DNA from: Thermococcus sp. Bubb.Bath
Lineage (GTDB): Archaea; Methanobacteriota_B; Thermococci; Thermococcales; Thermococcaceae
Direction of reading: 5' to 3'
DNA: 64,000 nt
NCBI RefSeq assembly: GCF_012027595.1
Contig: NZ_SNUR01000002.1
Location: forward strand, 62,001-126,000
Within the stretch, counting starts at the first letter, position 1. Each line of letters begins with the position of its first letter. Shown piece by piece: positions 1 to 7,418 of this stretch. The notes beneath the pieces are model-generated. The model saw nothing but the letters and a program-made list of their open reading frames with translations. It was not told where the DNA came from and did not search any database. The translations under genes and the position numbers were made by a program.

Positions 1-1361
1 CCGATGATCTTGGCTATCTCGTTCTCGGCGAAAGCCACTCTGTGGGCAAGTTCAGCAACGAGCTTAGCGTTCTTCTTGCTGGCCTCGGCGGGCCTCTCAA
101 GGAGCGCCTCCTTAGTGAAGTCAGGGACATCGCTGAGACCGACTTCCTCCGGCTTGAGTATTCCGCGGTGGACGAGCTCGAGAACCCACGCCGCGGTTCC
201 TCCGAACTCTATGGCGTCGAAGCCCATAGCATCAACGGTCGGGACACTTATGTCGCTGGCGCGGAGGGTTATGACGCCGCTGAGCGGGCCGTTGGCTTCC
301 CTCGGCTCGTACTCGATGTGGTGGCCGTTGGCATACTTCTTGCACACGACCGGACAGGGCTCACCGCAGTTCGTCCAGTTCTTGGTCTCTATCGCTTCTT
401 TGTTGAAGGGCTCCCAGTAGTGCTTCATTATGGCCTCGTGGATCTTAATCCTCTCTTCCTTCTCAATGTAGGGCATCCCCCAGTTGAGGATTGGGACGAA
501 GTCGCCCTCGGCAGGGTAGTTCCCGCCGAAGGTTCCGCCGGTTTTGAGCTTCGGGTTATACTTGTACTTGACGGTCTTCTCGCTTATGATGTCGTTGTAT
601 GGCTTCTTGTGAACGCCCTCAACGATGCCCTTGGCGGTTCTGAAGGAGGAGATGTCCTCCCCTGGGAATTTCCTTTTCCTCGGTTTTCCGCCGAAGATTA
701 CGCCGACGACGTTGTGCGCCCTCATGAGAACGCTTCCGGAGCCGCCACGAGCTGCCCAGTCCTCGCTTCCTTCAACGCGTTTGCCCTTCCTGAGGGTCTG
801 GGAGAATATTCCGCCGTAGTTGGTGTTCAGCGCGGAAGGACCGACGACGGCAATGCGGTACTCGAAGTCGAACTTCTCGCCGAAGGTGTCTATGAGGTAC
901 TGGGTAAGGGCGTAGACTCCTTCTTCCCCTTTGTAACCGTGCCATATCTCGATAAGCCTGTCCAGCTCAATCTCGTGGAGCTCGACGTTGACGTTCGAGC
1001 CGTCGTTATAGAGAATGACCACAACCGGTTTCTCCGCCTTCCCTTCAAATGTGACGAAGTCAACGCCGACGTTCTTGAAGGCGTAGGCGGCACCGCCCAT
1101 CGCCGACGGGAAGAGCGTTCCGTAGAGCGGCGAGCGGAAGAAGAACATTAACCTGTGCGCTCCCGGAAGGATAGAGCCCGCGAACGGTCCCCTTCCCATT
1201 ACCACCACGTTGCCTGGGTCGTAGGGGTCCTTGGCGTGGGTGCCGAGCTTCTCGTGGAGCTCGATGCCGTAGTCTATGATGCCGTAAACGTCCTTCTTCT
1301 CGAACTCCTCGCTCTTGACCTTTCCCTCATTGAGGTTCAGATGAAGCACCGTGAACTTCAT
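1..1361 (-). CDS. gor: Glyceraldehyde-3-phosphate:ferredoxin oxidoreductase (GAPOR), 3' end outside window
   Basis: Oxidises glyceraldehyde-3-phosphate to 3-phosphoglycerate and reduces ferredoxin, the Thermococcales bypass of GAPDH/PGK in glycolysis; cytoplasmic tungstopterin/4Fe-4S enzyme of the AOR family. The reading frame is open from an ATG at 1361 (preceded on the minus strand by the SD GGTGGTG) to the window edge, about 453 residues of an expected ~650. The N-terminus and the CGEPCPVVCKK cysteine cluster are GAPOR-like from memory of P. furiosus GOR; the last cluster cysteine lies beyond position 1. It follows fbp on the same strand but has its own TATA box and a glycolytic motif over the expected start of transcription. 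AOR or FOR are less likely on N-terminal sequence. Confidence 0.9.
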   Translation of the reverse strand, partial: MKFTVLHLNLNEGKVKSEEFEKKDVYGIIDYGIELHEKLGTHAKDPYDPGNVVVMGRGPFAGSILPGAHRLMFFFRSPLYGTLFPSAMGGAAYAFKNVGVDFVTFEGKAEKPVVVILYNDGSNVNVELHEIELDRLIEIWHGYKGEEGVYALTQYLIDTFGEKFDFEYRIAVVGPSALNTNYGGIFSQTLRKGKRVEGSEDWAARGGSGSVLMRAHNVVGVIFGGKPRKRKFPGEDISSFRTAKGIVEGVHKKPYNDIISEKTVKYKYNPKLKTGGTFGGNYPAEGDFVPILNWGMPYIEKEERIKIHEAIMKHYWEPFNKEAIETKNWTNCGEPCPVVCKKYANGHHIEYEPREANGPLSGVITLRASDISVPTVDAMGFDAIEFGGTAAWVLELVHRGILKPEEVGLSDVPDFTKEALLERPAEASKKNAKLVAELAHRVAFAENEIAKII

Positions 1362-1377
1362 GCTCTCACCACCTTTG

Positions 1378-1420
1378 TATCACTCCGAGTGTTAGTTTTT
1401 TGATGAAGTGTATTTAAGCC
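1378..1420 (-). promoter_or_regulatory. gor promoter with Thermococcales glycolytic motif (TGM)
   Basis: Positions 1378-1394 read TATCAC-TCCGA-GTGTTA, one base off the TATCAC-N5-GTGATA consensus bound by Tgr/TrmBL1. A TATA-like GGCTTAAATA (minus strand) lies at 1411-1420, so the TGM sits downstream of TATA and over the expected start site. This is the repressing arrangement known for glycolytic genes in this order. Confidence 0.7.
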
Positions 1421-1514
1421 TTCCGATGGCCTTCGATTGAATAAGCCTTGGATTATAAAAACGTTGGTGATTAGGGCAGTACACCGCTTAAATGAACAGA
1501 AAAGGGGAGGGAAA

Positions 1515-2642
1515 TCACTCGATTTTCTCGAACCTCTCCTCAAGCCTCTTGAGGACACCTGGCAGGGTGGTGTACTCCATGTCCTCCATCGGGAGCCTGT
1601 GCGGCTCGAAGGGTCCGTGCCTGCGCATGTAATCCGCTATTTCTATTGCCTTCTGCCTCGCACCGTCGAACGCCGGGTCGTCAAAGAGGTCAACTGGGCC
1701 GACGAGCTTTCCTTTTGGACTTATCTGCCAGCCGAGGGCGACAACCCTCGGGGGACCGTCGAACCTGGTCGGGTTGGCCTGGTGCATCGGGGCGGGCATT
1801 ATTGGGCCGTTGTGGGAACCGCGCATCCAGCCGCTGACGAGGTGCGGGAATGAGAATGGCTCAAGGACTTCGCCGAGCGCTGGAAGGCCGCTCTGGGCCC
1901 TGACGATGGCAACGGGGTCGTCCTTTCCGACGTACTCTCCCGCTATCTGGTAGAGTTTCTCCGTGCTGATAACGGCCACGGGCTCATCCTTGTCTATCTT
2001 GTGGCCTTCCTTTGGGAAGACCCTCTTGATCACGTAGCGGCTCTTGGCGCCGATGAGGGCTAGGAGATCGTAGAGCTCCTCTGGTGTGTTGAGGATAACG
2101 CGCTTGTGCTCCTTTATGTCCCAGACCTCGAAGCGGAAGCCCATGTGCATGTTCGGGTCAATGACAAGGCCCGCGGTGTTGAATGGGTCCGCGAACATCC
2201 TGAATATCGGAAGGTTGAAGGCTCCGGGTTCCGTCTTGTCCATGTGGAAGGTAACGACAGGCTCGCTCTTCCTTAGGGTTATCTCCATCTCCGCCACTCC
2301 TGGCCCCATTCCGCGGACGTTACCGCTGAAGGCGTCTTTGAGGAGGTCTTGGCCGGCCCCGTAGAGACCGAGCTCTTTGGCAACCTTGGTGGCCTCCTCG
2401 AAGGCCTTCCATGCTAAACCATGAACCTCTTCACTGTCAACGCCCTTCCTATGGGTCATGATGAACTGTAAATCATCGCCGCAGGTGGCGACGTAGAAGT
2501 CTATAATGGTTCCATCCTCAACGGCCTTTGAGAGGATTTCCTCTGCCGTCTCTACGAGCTGCGGGTGGACCCTTGAATGGCCGGGCCATCCGCCGATGTC
2601 GGCTTTAATAACGCTCAACGTGATTTTTTCTCCAGTTGCCAT
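1515..2642 (-). CDS. fbp: Archaeal fructose-1,6-bisphosphatase / aldolase-phosphatase (class V)
   Basis: Gluconeogenic enzyme removing the 1-phosphate of fructose-1,6-bisphosphate; members of this archaeal family can also condense triose phosphates (bifunctional FBPA/P). 375 residues, the full family length. Family landmarks include the N-terminal GGWPGHSRVHPQ segment, CGDDLQ, and SGWMRGSHNGPIMP. ATG at 2642 is preferred over an in-frame TTG six bases upstream because GGTGAT lies five bases before it. gor lies immediately downstream on the same strand, so opposing fluxes of the same C3 node are adjacent. Two TGM-type sites upstream suggest Tgr activation under gluconeogenic conditions. Confidence 0.93.
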   Translation of the reverse strand: MATGEKITLSVIKADIGGWPGHSRVHPQLVETAEEILSKAVEDGTIIDFYVATCGDDLQFIMTHRKGVDSEEVHGLAWKAFEEATKVAKELGLYGAGQDLLKDAFSGNVRGMGPGVAEMEITLRKSEPVVTFHMDKTEPGAFNLPIFRMFADPFNTAGLVIDPNMHMGFRFEVWDIKEHKRVILNTPEELYDLLALIGAKSRYVIKRVFPKEGHKIDKDEPVAVISTEKLYQIAGEYVGKDDPVAIVRAQSGLPALGEVLEPFSFPHLVSGWMRGSHNGPIMPAPMHQANPTRFDGPPRVVALGWQISPKGKLVGPVDLFDDPAFDGARQKAIEIADYMRRHGPFEPHRLPMEDMEYTTLPGVLKRLEERFEKIE

Positions 2643-2675
2643 TGGCAATCACCGTTACCCTTAACCACTTTTATG

Positions 2676-2707
2676 TTTATAAAACGTTAATATCACCGTC
2701 GATGATA
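2676..2707 (-). promoter_or_regulatory. fbp promoter: TATA with proximal TGM upstream
   Basis: TATA-like TTTTATAAA on the minus strand at 2676-2684, about 38 bases before the ATG. Upstream of it, 2691-2707 reads TATCAC-CGTCG-ATGATA, one mismatch to the TGM. A TGM upstream of BRE/TATA is the activating arrangement known for gluconeogenic genes under Tgr, the opposite geometry to the gor promoter in this window. Confidence 0.72.
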
Positions 2708-2738
2708 CACAGGGGTAAGTCAAAAAACTCTGGATAGT

Positions 2739-2755
2739 AATCACGTTGAGTGATA
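2739..2755 (-). promoter_or_regulatory. Second, distal TGM-like site upstream of fbp
   Basis: Reads AATCAC-GTTGA-GTGATA, one mismatch to the TGM, 48 bases farther upstream than the proximal site. It lies between fbp and the tRNA-Trp promoter (about 40 bases before that TATA box), so it could act on either side, but fbp is the natural target. Confidence 0.55.
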
Positions 2756-2796
2756 CATATTGCACGCCTTTCCCGTTGGGGTTCGCGGGCACAAAA

Positions 2797-2805
2797 CTTA
2801 TAAAC
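2797..2805 (+). promoter_or_regulatory. TATA box of tRNA-Trp
   Basis: CTTATAAAC lies about 30 bases before the 5' end of the tRNA, normal archaeal spacing. Confidence 0.7.
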
Positions 2806-2830
2806 CCGCCGTTGGTATGGTTAGCTGGAT

Positions 2831-2970
2831 GGGGGCATGGTGTAGCCTGGTCCATCATCGCGGGCTCCAGAGGTATGAGGACTTGCGGGTTTGCTGATTG
2901 GGGATGAGCCTTTGGAGCTCTGACCCGGAGAAACCCGCGGACCGGGGTTCAAATCCCCGTGCCCCCACCA
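2831..2970 (+). tRNA. tRNA-Trp (CCA) with 62-base intron
   Basis: Acceptor stem GGGGGCA/TGCCCCC, T-loop TTCAAAT, anticodon CCA in loop CTCCAGA. Exon 1 is 2831-2870 (through G37); exon 2 starts at A38 near 2933 and runs to 2970 with discriminator A and an encoded CCA. The intron sits at the canonical 37/38 site, to be excised by the tRNA-splicing endonuclease at a bulge-helix-bulge. The exact splice edges are placed from the expected loop and could shift by a base or two. Confidence 0.93.
2871..2932 (+). ncRNA. Box C/D guide RNA inside the tRNA-Trp intron
   Basis: Box C ATGAGGA at 2875-2881, D' CTGA at 2894-2897, degenerate C' ATGAGCC at 2904-2910, D CTGA at 2920-2923. Counting five bases upstream of each D box, the D guide (TTGGAGC) places the target at C34 of the same tRNA; the D' guide (GCGGGTTT) places it at position 39 of the spliced anticodon stem. 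This is the known archaeal tRNA-Trp self-methylation arrangement (positions 34 and 39); here position 39 is C. Box C and C' differ slightly from RUGAUGA. Confidence 0.88.
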
Positions 2971-3010
2971 TTCTGCAAACTTCCTTCTTGAGCTGTTCCT
3001 GGCATCCTCA

Positions 3011-3020
3011 AATTTTATAA
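3011..3020 (+). promoter_or_regulatory. TATA box of tRNA-Gln
   Basis: AATTTTATAA about 31 bases before the tRNA 5' end, between tRNA-Trp and tRNA-Gln, so the two tRNAs have separate promoters. Confidence 0.65.
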
Positions 3021-3046
3021 GGTGCCAAAACACTCTTCTCACGGGC

Positions 3047-3122
3047 AGCCCGGTGGTGTAGCGGACAATCATCCCGGACTTTGGATCCGGGGACCGGGGT
3101 TCGAATCCCCGCCGGGCTACCA
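3047..3122 (+). tRNA. tRNA-Gln (TTG)
   Basis: Acceptor AGCCCGG/CCGGGCT, anticodon stem CCGGA/TCCGG around loop CTTTGGA giving anticodon TTG, T-loop TTCGAAT. Discriminator A at 3119 and encoded CCA at 3120-3122. No intron. Confidence 0.93.
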
Positions 3123-3238
3123 TGTTTTCGTTTGTTGATGTTGTTTCCGCTTAATGGCCTCTAAATTTCAAAAATTCTAATAAAATTCTAATTATGACTT
3201 TAGTGAAATGTCCAGAAAATAGCTTTTCAAAGGGCCAT

Positions 3239-4076
3239 TTACTCTTTTGTCTTCCTCTCTCGTTGCTCTAGGAGCGATATGGGGGAAAGCGCTGATGTTA
3301 AGAGACCCAGCGTCTTCTCATCGAGGGCGTTCTTGTCCACAGGGACCAGAAGGATTTCCCTGTTTAGAAGGGCCAGGTCTTTCAGGTTTGTCAGGAACTT
3401 GAAAACAGCTTGGTTGCCGTTCTCTATCATAAGGTACTCCACGCAGTCTAGGAGGATTACCTTGTCGATGTCGGCGCTCTGAAGGAACGCCTTGAGCTTT
3501 TCAAGGAAGTACGGGAGTCTCGTGGGCTCCACGGCATCTTCGTTGGGGACCTTTGAAACCCATATGACAGGAGTCACGGTGAGGCCCAGCTTTTCACGGA
3601 ACATCGCAGGTGAGTCTCTGGTTACCGCCAGGCTGGGGATGCCTTCCTTCTTTGTGGGCTCCTGGAATTTGGCGTAGACTTCCTTCCTGCCTCCCCAATA
3701 TGCCCCGTACCTGCGCATTCCTCGCGGTTCGGCGGCAACCTTTATTATCATGTACCTGTCCCTGACGAAGGGTATGTAGAAGGCCACAGAGGACGCGAGG
3801 AGGAAGAGCGCCCCGAGCGTTAGAATGACGGACCTCACGTCGAGAAGGATTGTATTGCCGTACTCCAGTGACGTCCTCAGGAGTACGCCCATGAATTCGG
3901 CCACGGCCACCAGGATGAACGCCACTATCATTGAGTAGAAGGCGGTCACGAAGTACGGAAAGCCGAGTTCTTTGTTATCCTTCTGTTTGCGGAGGTGAGA
4001 ACCCCAATTATGGCTAGGATATCGGAAGAACGATTAAGTCCCTGATGAAGTAACCGATTGAGAGTATCCGGAACAT
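3239..4076 (-). pseudogene. DUF835-type membrane protein, probably broken by two frameshifts near its N-terminus
   Basis: The intact frame (GTG at 3949 to 3239, 236 residues) has two membrane helices followed by a cytoplasmic DUF835 domain (hydrophobic strand VILLDCVEYLMIENG, then a helix and strand REILLVPVD). It starts awkwardly, inside what should be a membrane region. Upstream, an ATG at 4076 with SD GGGGTG and a TATA-like TTTAAAAG about 25 bases before it opens a frame ending in IGYFIRDLIVL and then stops. A second frame continues with SDILAIIGVLTSANRRITK. The third is the main frame, FPYFVTAFYSMIVAF. Joined, they make one 279-residue protein with extra N-terminal helices. The alternative is a genuine shorter protein starting at 3949. 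Confidence 0.6.
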
Positions 4077-4258
4077 CAACACCCCTTCGTTTTAGTCTTT
4101 TAAATCATTTTGTTTTTGTAATTCCCTGCTCCTGGTATTCCCTTGAAGTTTGAAAGAGGCCACTTCGACGATTGACCGAAAAGCTTTTTAGCCGTGCACC
4201 ATTATGATACTCCGGGAAGGTTTTAGTAACCCTTCTTTAGGAAAAGGAGGTGGGGGCC

Positions 4259-4510
4259 ATGAGCGAGCTCATAGAGCAGATTGTGCAGGTTCTTAAGGAT
4301 CAGGTGGTTCAGGACACAGTCGTGCCCAGGAACATAAGGCGGGCGGCCGAGCAGGCAATAGAGGTGCTCCTCGACAGCAGTAAGGAGCCGACCGTAAGGG
4401 CCGCCGATGCGATAGCCATCCTTGAGGAGATAAGTGAGGACCCCAACATGCCCATGCACACGAGGACCATCATATGGGAGGTCCTTGGGGCCCTTGAGCA
4501 GGTTAAGTGA
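4259..4510 (+). CDS. UPF0147 family protein
   Basis: 83-residue, all-helical acidic protein of the archaeal UPF0147 family; function unknown. ATG at 4259 is chosen over an in-frame GTG at 4250 because GGAGGTG (4246-4252) is correctly spaced for it. A TATA-like CTTTTTA lies near 4184-4190. The sequence shows no catalytic motif; the helix pattern (AADAIAILEEISEDPNMP) is the family signature as I remember it. Single gene; the next gene is convergent. Confidence 0.8.
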   Translation: MSELIEQIVQVLKDQVVQDTVVPRNIRRAAEQAIEVLLDSSKEPTVRAADAIAILEEISEDPNMPMHTRTIIWEVLGALEQVK

Positions 4511-4528
4511 GCGTTTTGCTTTTTCCGC

Positions 4529-5101
4529 TCATTCCCTGCGTTTCTCGGCTTTTGCCATGTACCACAGTTTCGCACTCTCTTCCACCAGTTCCGCTTTGTA
4601 GAAGGCTTCCCTCAGGCTTCTTCCGACGGTGACGATGCCGTGTCTTTCCATTAAGGCCGCGTCGCTCTCACGGATTGCCTCCGCAACCACTTCCGCCAGC
4701 TCCTCCGTTCCGGCCTCCCTGAACGGGGCTATTGGTATTCTGCCGAGGTAGAGGGCCGCCTCTGGTGTTATTATCGGGAGTTCCCCCTTCAGAACGGTGG
4801 CGGCTGTTATCGAGTACGGCGGGTGGAGATGTGCTATCGCCCTAACGTCCGGCCTTTCGCGGTATATCGCGAGGTGAAGGCGGTACTCGCTCGAAGGTCT
4901 CACTCCAGAAATCTGCCTCCCGTTCATGTCAATGACTGCCACCTGTCCGGTGCCCATATCGTCCATGACCGCTCCAGTAGCCTTTATGAAGACCAAATCC
5001 CCCTCCCTGATGCTCAGGTTTCCGCCGAATGCTGCGGTAAGACCTCTCTCGTGGGCCTTCCTTGAGTACTTCACAAGCTGAGATTTGATTAATCGGCTCA
5101 T
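4529..5101 (-). CDS. Class II aldolase/adducin family protein (fuculose-1-phosphate aldolase-like)
   Basis: Zinc-dependent aldolase fold, 190 residues, the usual family length. Expected ligands and acid are present: E72 in SSEYRLH, H91 and H93 in AHLHPP, H154 in ERHGIV. The N-terminal GGNLSIR loop is the phosphate-binding motif. The archaeal substrate is uncertain: homologues are called L-fuculose-phosphate aldolase and may act on dihydroxyacetone phosphate and an aldehyde. SD GAGGTGAT precedes the ATG. Convergent with the UPF0147 gene; the HicB-like gene lies upstream on the same strand. Confidence 0.82.
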   Translation of the reverse strand: MSRLIKSQLVKYSRKAHERGLTAAFGGNLSIREGDLVFIKATGAVMDDMGTGQVAVIDMNGRQISGVRPSSEYRLHLAIYRERPDVRAIAHLHPPYSITAATVLKGELPIITPEAALYLGRIPIAPFREAGTEELAEVVAEAIRESDAALMERHGIVTVGRSLREAFYKAELVEESAKLWYMAKAEKRRE

Positions 5102-5148
5102 AAAATCACCTCACACCTTTTTAAGAAGTTTGATCCGGCTTTTCGCCG

Positions 5149-5373
5149 CTAACTACTGGCAGTCTGCTCAACCCGGGACACCTCGAACTGTGAGAGCGTC
5201 ATAACCACTCTCTCTTCTCCCCTTTCGATTTCCTCCTCAAAATGAAGCTCAACGGCCTCGCGGAGGTTCTTCATAAGTTCATCCAAGGTCTTTCCCTGTG
5301 TGAAAATGTCCTCGTCTATTCCCCTCGCGCACCAGTATTCGCCGTCGAAGTATACATCAAACTTCACTATCAT
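5149..5373 (-). CDS. HicB-like antitoxin domain protein (orphan)
   Basis: 74 residues with the HicB N-terminal fold: strands VKFDVYFDGEYWCARGIDEDIFTQGKTLDEL then helix NLREAVELHFEEE. HicB normally pairs with a HicA RNase, but no HicA-like frame is visible on either side; neighbours are an aldolase and a zinc-ribbon protein. It lacks an obvious C-terminal DNA-binding segment. It may be a stand-alone regulator or a relic. Confidence 0.7.
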   Translation of the reverse strand: MIVKFDVYFDGEYWCARGIDEDIFTQGKTLDELMKNLREAVELHFEEEIERGEERVVMTLSQFEVSRVEQTASS

Positions 5374-5407
5374 CCCCTCACCAGCGTAATAATCTTTGCA
5401 TGAATAC

Positions 5408-5998
5408 TTAATTCTTTACTTTAACCCCGTACCCACAGTCCGCGCAGTGGGTTTTCTCTCCTTCCCAGACGAGTTTCCCTCCGCAGATCGGGCAAACGCC
5501 CAACTTCCCGCTCTCCTTCCACCGACCGTAAGTTTCCAGGTCTATGACCAGGAAGACGCCCTCCTCTTCCTCTTCAAATTCTCCCAGCACCGGTGTGCTC
5601 TTGAGCTCAAGGCTCCCGGCGTCAATTATAACCGGTTCGAGCCCGATGTTCCCCTCGTATTCGATGTCGTTGGCGGGCAGTATTTCCACAACGAATGCCC
5701 CCAGGTCTCTATCCATATACGCCACCACTTCGAGGGCTTCACTTATCCCTCCTTCCGATGGGAGGAGTTCTATCGTTATTCTATCCCTCCCTGGGAGAAT
5801 CACTCCAACCACTTCGCCGGCCCTGAATGCTGAAACTCCGCGGCCCAGGTAGAGTTCCTCCCCACCTATCTCTTTCACGATTCTTCTGAGCTCTGCACCG
5901 TTTGGAAGCTCCCCGTTTCCCTTTATCGACTCTTCCAGCTTTTTGGCCAGCGGCAGGGCAACGTTAACGGGTTCGTAGCTTACGGCTCTTTTCGTCAT
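5408..5998 (-). CDS. Conserved archaeal protein with C-terminal zinc ribbon
   Basis: 196 residues; function not recognised. The N-terminal two thirds are an alpha/beta domain without a known catalytic motif. The acidic linker EFEEEEEG leads to a zinc ribbon with CPICG near residue 168 and CADCG near residue 186, typical of nucleic-acid or protein binding. The gene starts 33-40 bases from a symmetrical TATA shared with divergent tRNA-Tyr, leaving a very short leader and only a weak GGGGAT as SD. Confidence 0.65.
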   Translation of the reverse strand: MTKRAVSYEPVNVALPLAKKLEESIKGNGELPNGAELRRIVKEIGGEELYLGRGVSAFRAGEVVGVILPGRDRITIELLPSEGGISEALEVVAYMDRDLGAFVVEILPANDIEYEGNIGLEPVIIDAGSLELKSTPVLGEFEEEEEGVFLVIDLETYGRWKESGKLGVCPICGGKLVWEGEKTHCADCGYGVKVKN

Positions 5999-6030
5999 GA
6001 ACTATCCCCATGCGAGTTTGAGAGAAAAAT

Positions 6031-6038
6031 TTATAAAC
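6031..6038. promoter_or_regulatory. Symmetrical TATA box shared by tRNA-Tyr and the divergent zinc-ribbon gene
   Basis: TTTATAAA is a perfect palindrome. It lies about 36 bases before the tRNA-Tyr 5' end on the plus strand and about 36 bases before the ATG at 5998 on the minus strand. No second TATA-like sequence is visible for either gene. Confidence 0.5.
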
Positions 6039-6070
6039 CTGCCCCGGTGAGTATGGAACGGGCACCGGGT

Positions 6071-6148
6071 CCCGCGGTAGCCTAGCCTGGGAGTGGCGGC
6101 GGACTGTAGATCCGCAGGTCCCCGGTTCAAATCCGGGCCGCGGGACCA
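6071..6148 (+). tRNA. tRNA-Tyr (GTA)
   Basis: Acceptor CCCGCGG/CCGCGGG, T8 A9, anticodon stem GCGGA/TCCGC around loop CTGTAGA giving anticodon GTA, T-arm CCCGG TTCAAAT CCGGG. Discriminator A at 6145, encoded CCA at 6146-6148, followed by a second CCA. No intron. Confidence 0.93.
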
Positions 6149-6173
6149 CCATAATTCTTCTTGGTGGTTTCTA

Positions 6174-7235
6174 ATGGCTTCCCGTTTAATAAAGCTGACA
6201 TCCCTCATCCTGGCCGCCTTTCTGGTCTCGGTTACCCTCGATGTTGCCTTTAACAACGGCGAATTCTCCCATAAATGCCTTCCCCACCCCTTTCTGGAGC
6301 GTTTTGAGGGTGTTGGAGAGAAAGTGGGGGAGAAGCTGTGGAAGCTGGTTGGAGTGGATCCAATAAGGGACGAGCTGGAGAAGCACCTAAACAGCAAGGA
6401 GGAGCTCTCCGCCGTTGCCCCTCTCGCGGCTCAGCTTAAGGGGGAGAACATACTTGAATCTGCCTGGAACGTCGTCTCCTGGGAGGATGAGCACATGACC
6501 TACGATGGAACTCGGATTGATCCTCTGATGAAATCAATTCCCCAAATCCTGAAGGACGGTAAGGGCATCTGCGGGGACTACACCCTCCTTACCCTCGCCC
6601 TTCTCCTTGAAATGAACTACTCTCCCCTCTATGTCCTAGCCATAACTTTCAACGACTCCGATACCGGCCATCTCACGGCGGTCGTCGAGCATGATGGAAA
6701 GTTCTACGTGGTCGACCAGCACCCTCCCCTCATGGACTTAGCTTCCTACTACCGCCACTGGGCGATTTACAGGGTAGAATACTCCAATGAGAGTCCCCAG
6801 CATATCCAGAAGGCGGTTCTCTACAAAGTTTTCCGGGAGGGCAACTCCGTGAAGGTGGAAGAGATCAGAAGCCTCTCCGTTGAGGACTTCCTTTCTGAGG
6901 ACTACAACATGACCCAGGTCGACATTCAAAGGTTCTCCAGCGATTTACTCCATGCTTTCTCCAGTGAATACGTTATTCCCGTTGATGGAAGGCTTGAAGG
7001 CGCCGGGGAGCGCGATGGCCTCCCTTACAGTGCGGTGGGGATATTCGTCCTCAAACTCCCAGGTTACGCGGATTACTACCTTCCAGAAACCGAACGGGAG
7101 TTGGTGGACGAAGTCCTTCGCAGCGTTCAGGATAACGGGAAGCTGGAGGAGGCCCTTCAGCACTCCACTGGCATCTGGCTCTCCGTTTCCATCGATGGAA
7201 ACGACATAAAGATCACCCTATACTTAGGGAGATGA
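6174..7235 (+). CDS. Secreted or membrane-anchored transglutaminase-like protein
   Basis: 353 residues. A hydrophobic N-terminal segment (about residues 7-25) is a signal peptide or anchor. The papain-like transglutaminase core has the catalytic triad C133 (GICGDYT), H166 (TGHLTAV) and D181 (YVVDQHP). Substrate unknown; archaeal members may be peptidases rather than cross-linking enzymes. The ATG at 6174 is only 25 bases after the tRNA-Tyr CCA, with SD-like GGTGG at 6163-6167, and there is no separate promoter, so it may be co-transcribed with the tRNA. A hairpin with a T-rich tail follows the stop. Confidence 0.8.
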   Translation: MASRLIKLTSLILAAFLVSVTLDVAFNNGEFSHKCLPHPFLERFEGVGEKVGEKLWKLVGVDPIRDELEKHLNSKEELSAVAPLAAQLKGENILESAWNVVSWEDEHMTYDGTRIDPLMKSIPQILKDGKGICGDYTLLTLALLLEMNYSPLYVLAITFNDSDTGHLTAVVEHDGKFYVVDQHPPLMDLASYYRHWAIYRVEYSNESPQHIQKAVLYKVFREGNSVKVEEIRSLSVEDFLSEDYNMTQVDIQRFSSDLLHAFSSEYVIPVDGRLEGAGERDGLPYSAVGIFVLKLPGYADYYLPETERELVDEVLRSVQDNGKLEEALQHSTGIWLSVSIDGNDIKITLYLGR

Positions 7236-7266
7236 GCTGGATATCCTCCAGCTTTTCGGTTTTTTT
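7235..7266 (+). terminator. Hairpin plus T-rich tail after the transglutaminase-like gene
   Basis: AGCTGGA (7235-7241), five-base loop, TCCAGCT (7247-7253), then TTTTCGG and a run of seven T. Archaeal termination depends mainly on the T tract; the hairpin may protect the 3' end. Confidence 0.5.
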
Positions 7267-7390
7267 ATCATTTGCCCCGTGTTTCAATGTAGAGTTTACA
7301 AAATCTGATTATCCATGTTGGAGAGTTTATGCATTCTCCCCAATTAGGTTCGATATTTTCCAAAGATTTCGCCCTCTTTCTTAGAAAACT

Positions 7391-7398
7391 ATTTAAAC
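7391..7398 (+). promoter_or_regulatory. TATA box of the M20 peptidase gene
   Basis: ATTTAAAC lies about 25-28 bases before the TTG/GTG start codons at 7419/7422, so the transcript is probably leaderless; no SD is visible between. Confidence 0.5.
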
Positions 7399-7418
7399 TT
7401 TAAGTTCTAAATATCTCA

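Noticed and set aside
42-1151. Long open frame (369 codons) on the plus strand
   Set aside because: It is antisense to gor, whose frame has recognisable GAPOR motifs, SD and promoter; GC-rich genes often give open antisense frames.
7235-7418. Small gene between the transglutaminase-like and M20 genes
   Set aside because: Only a hairpin/T-tract and a TATA box; no ORF with SD.
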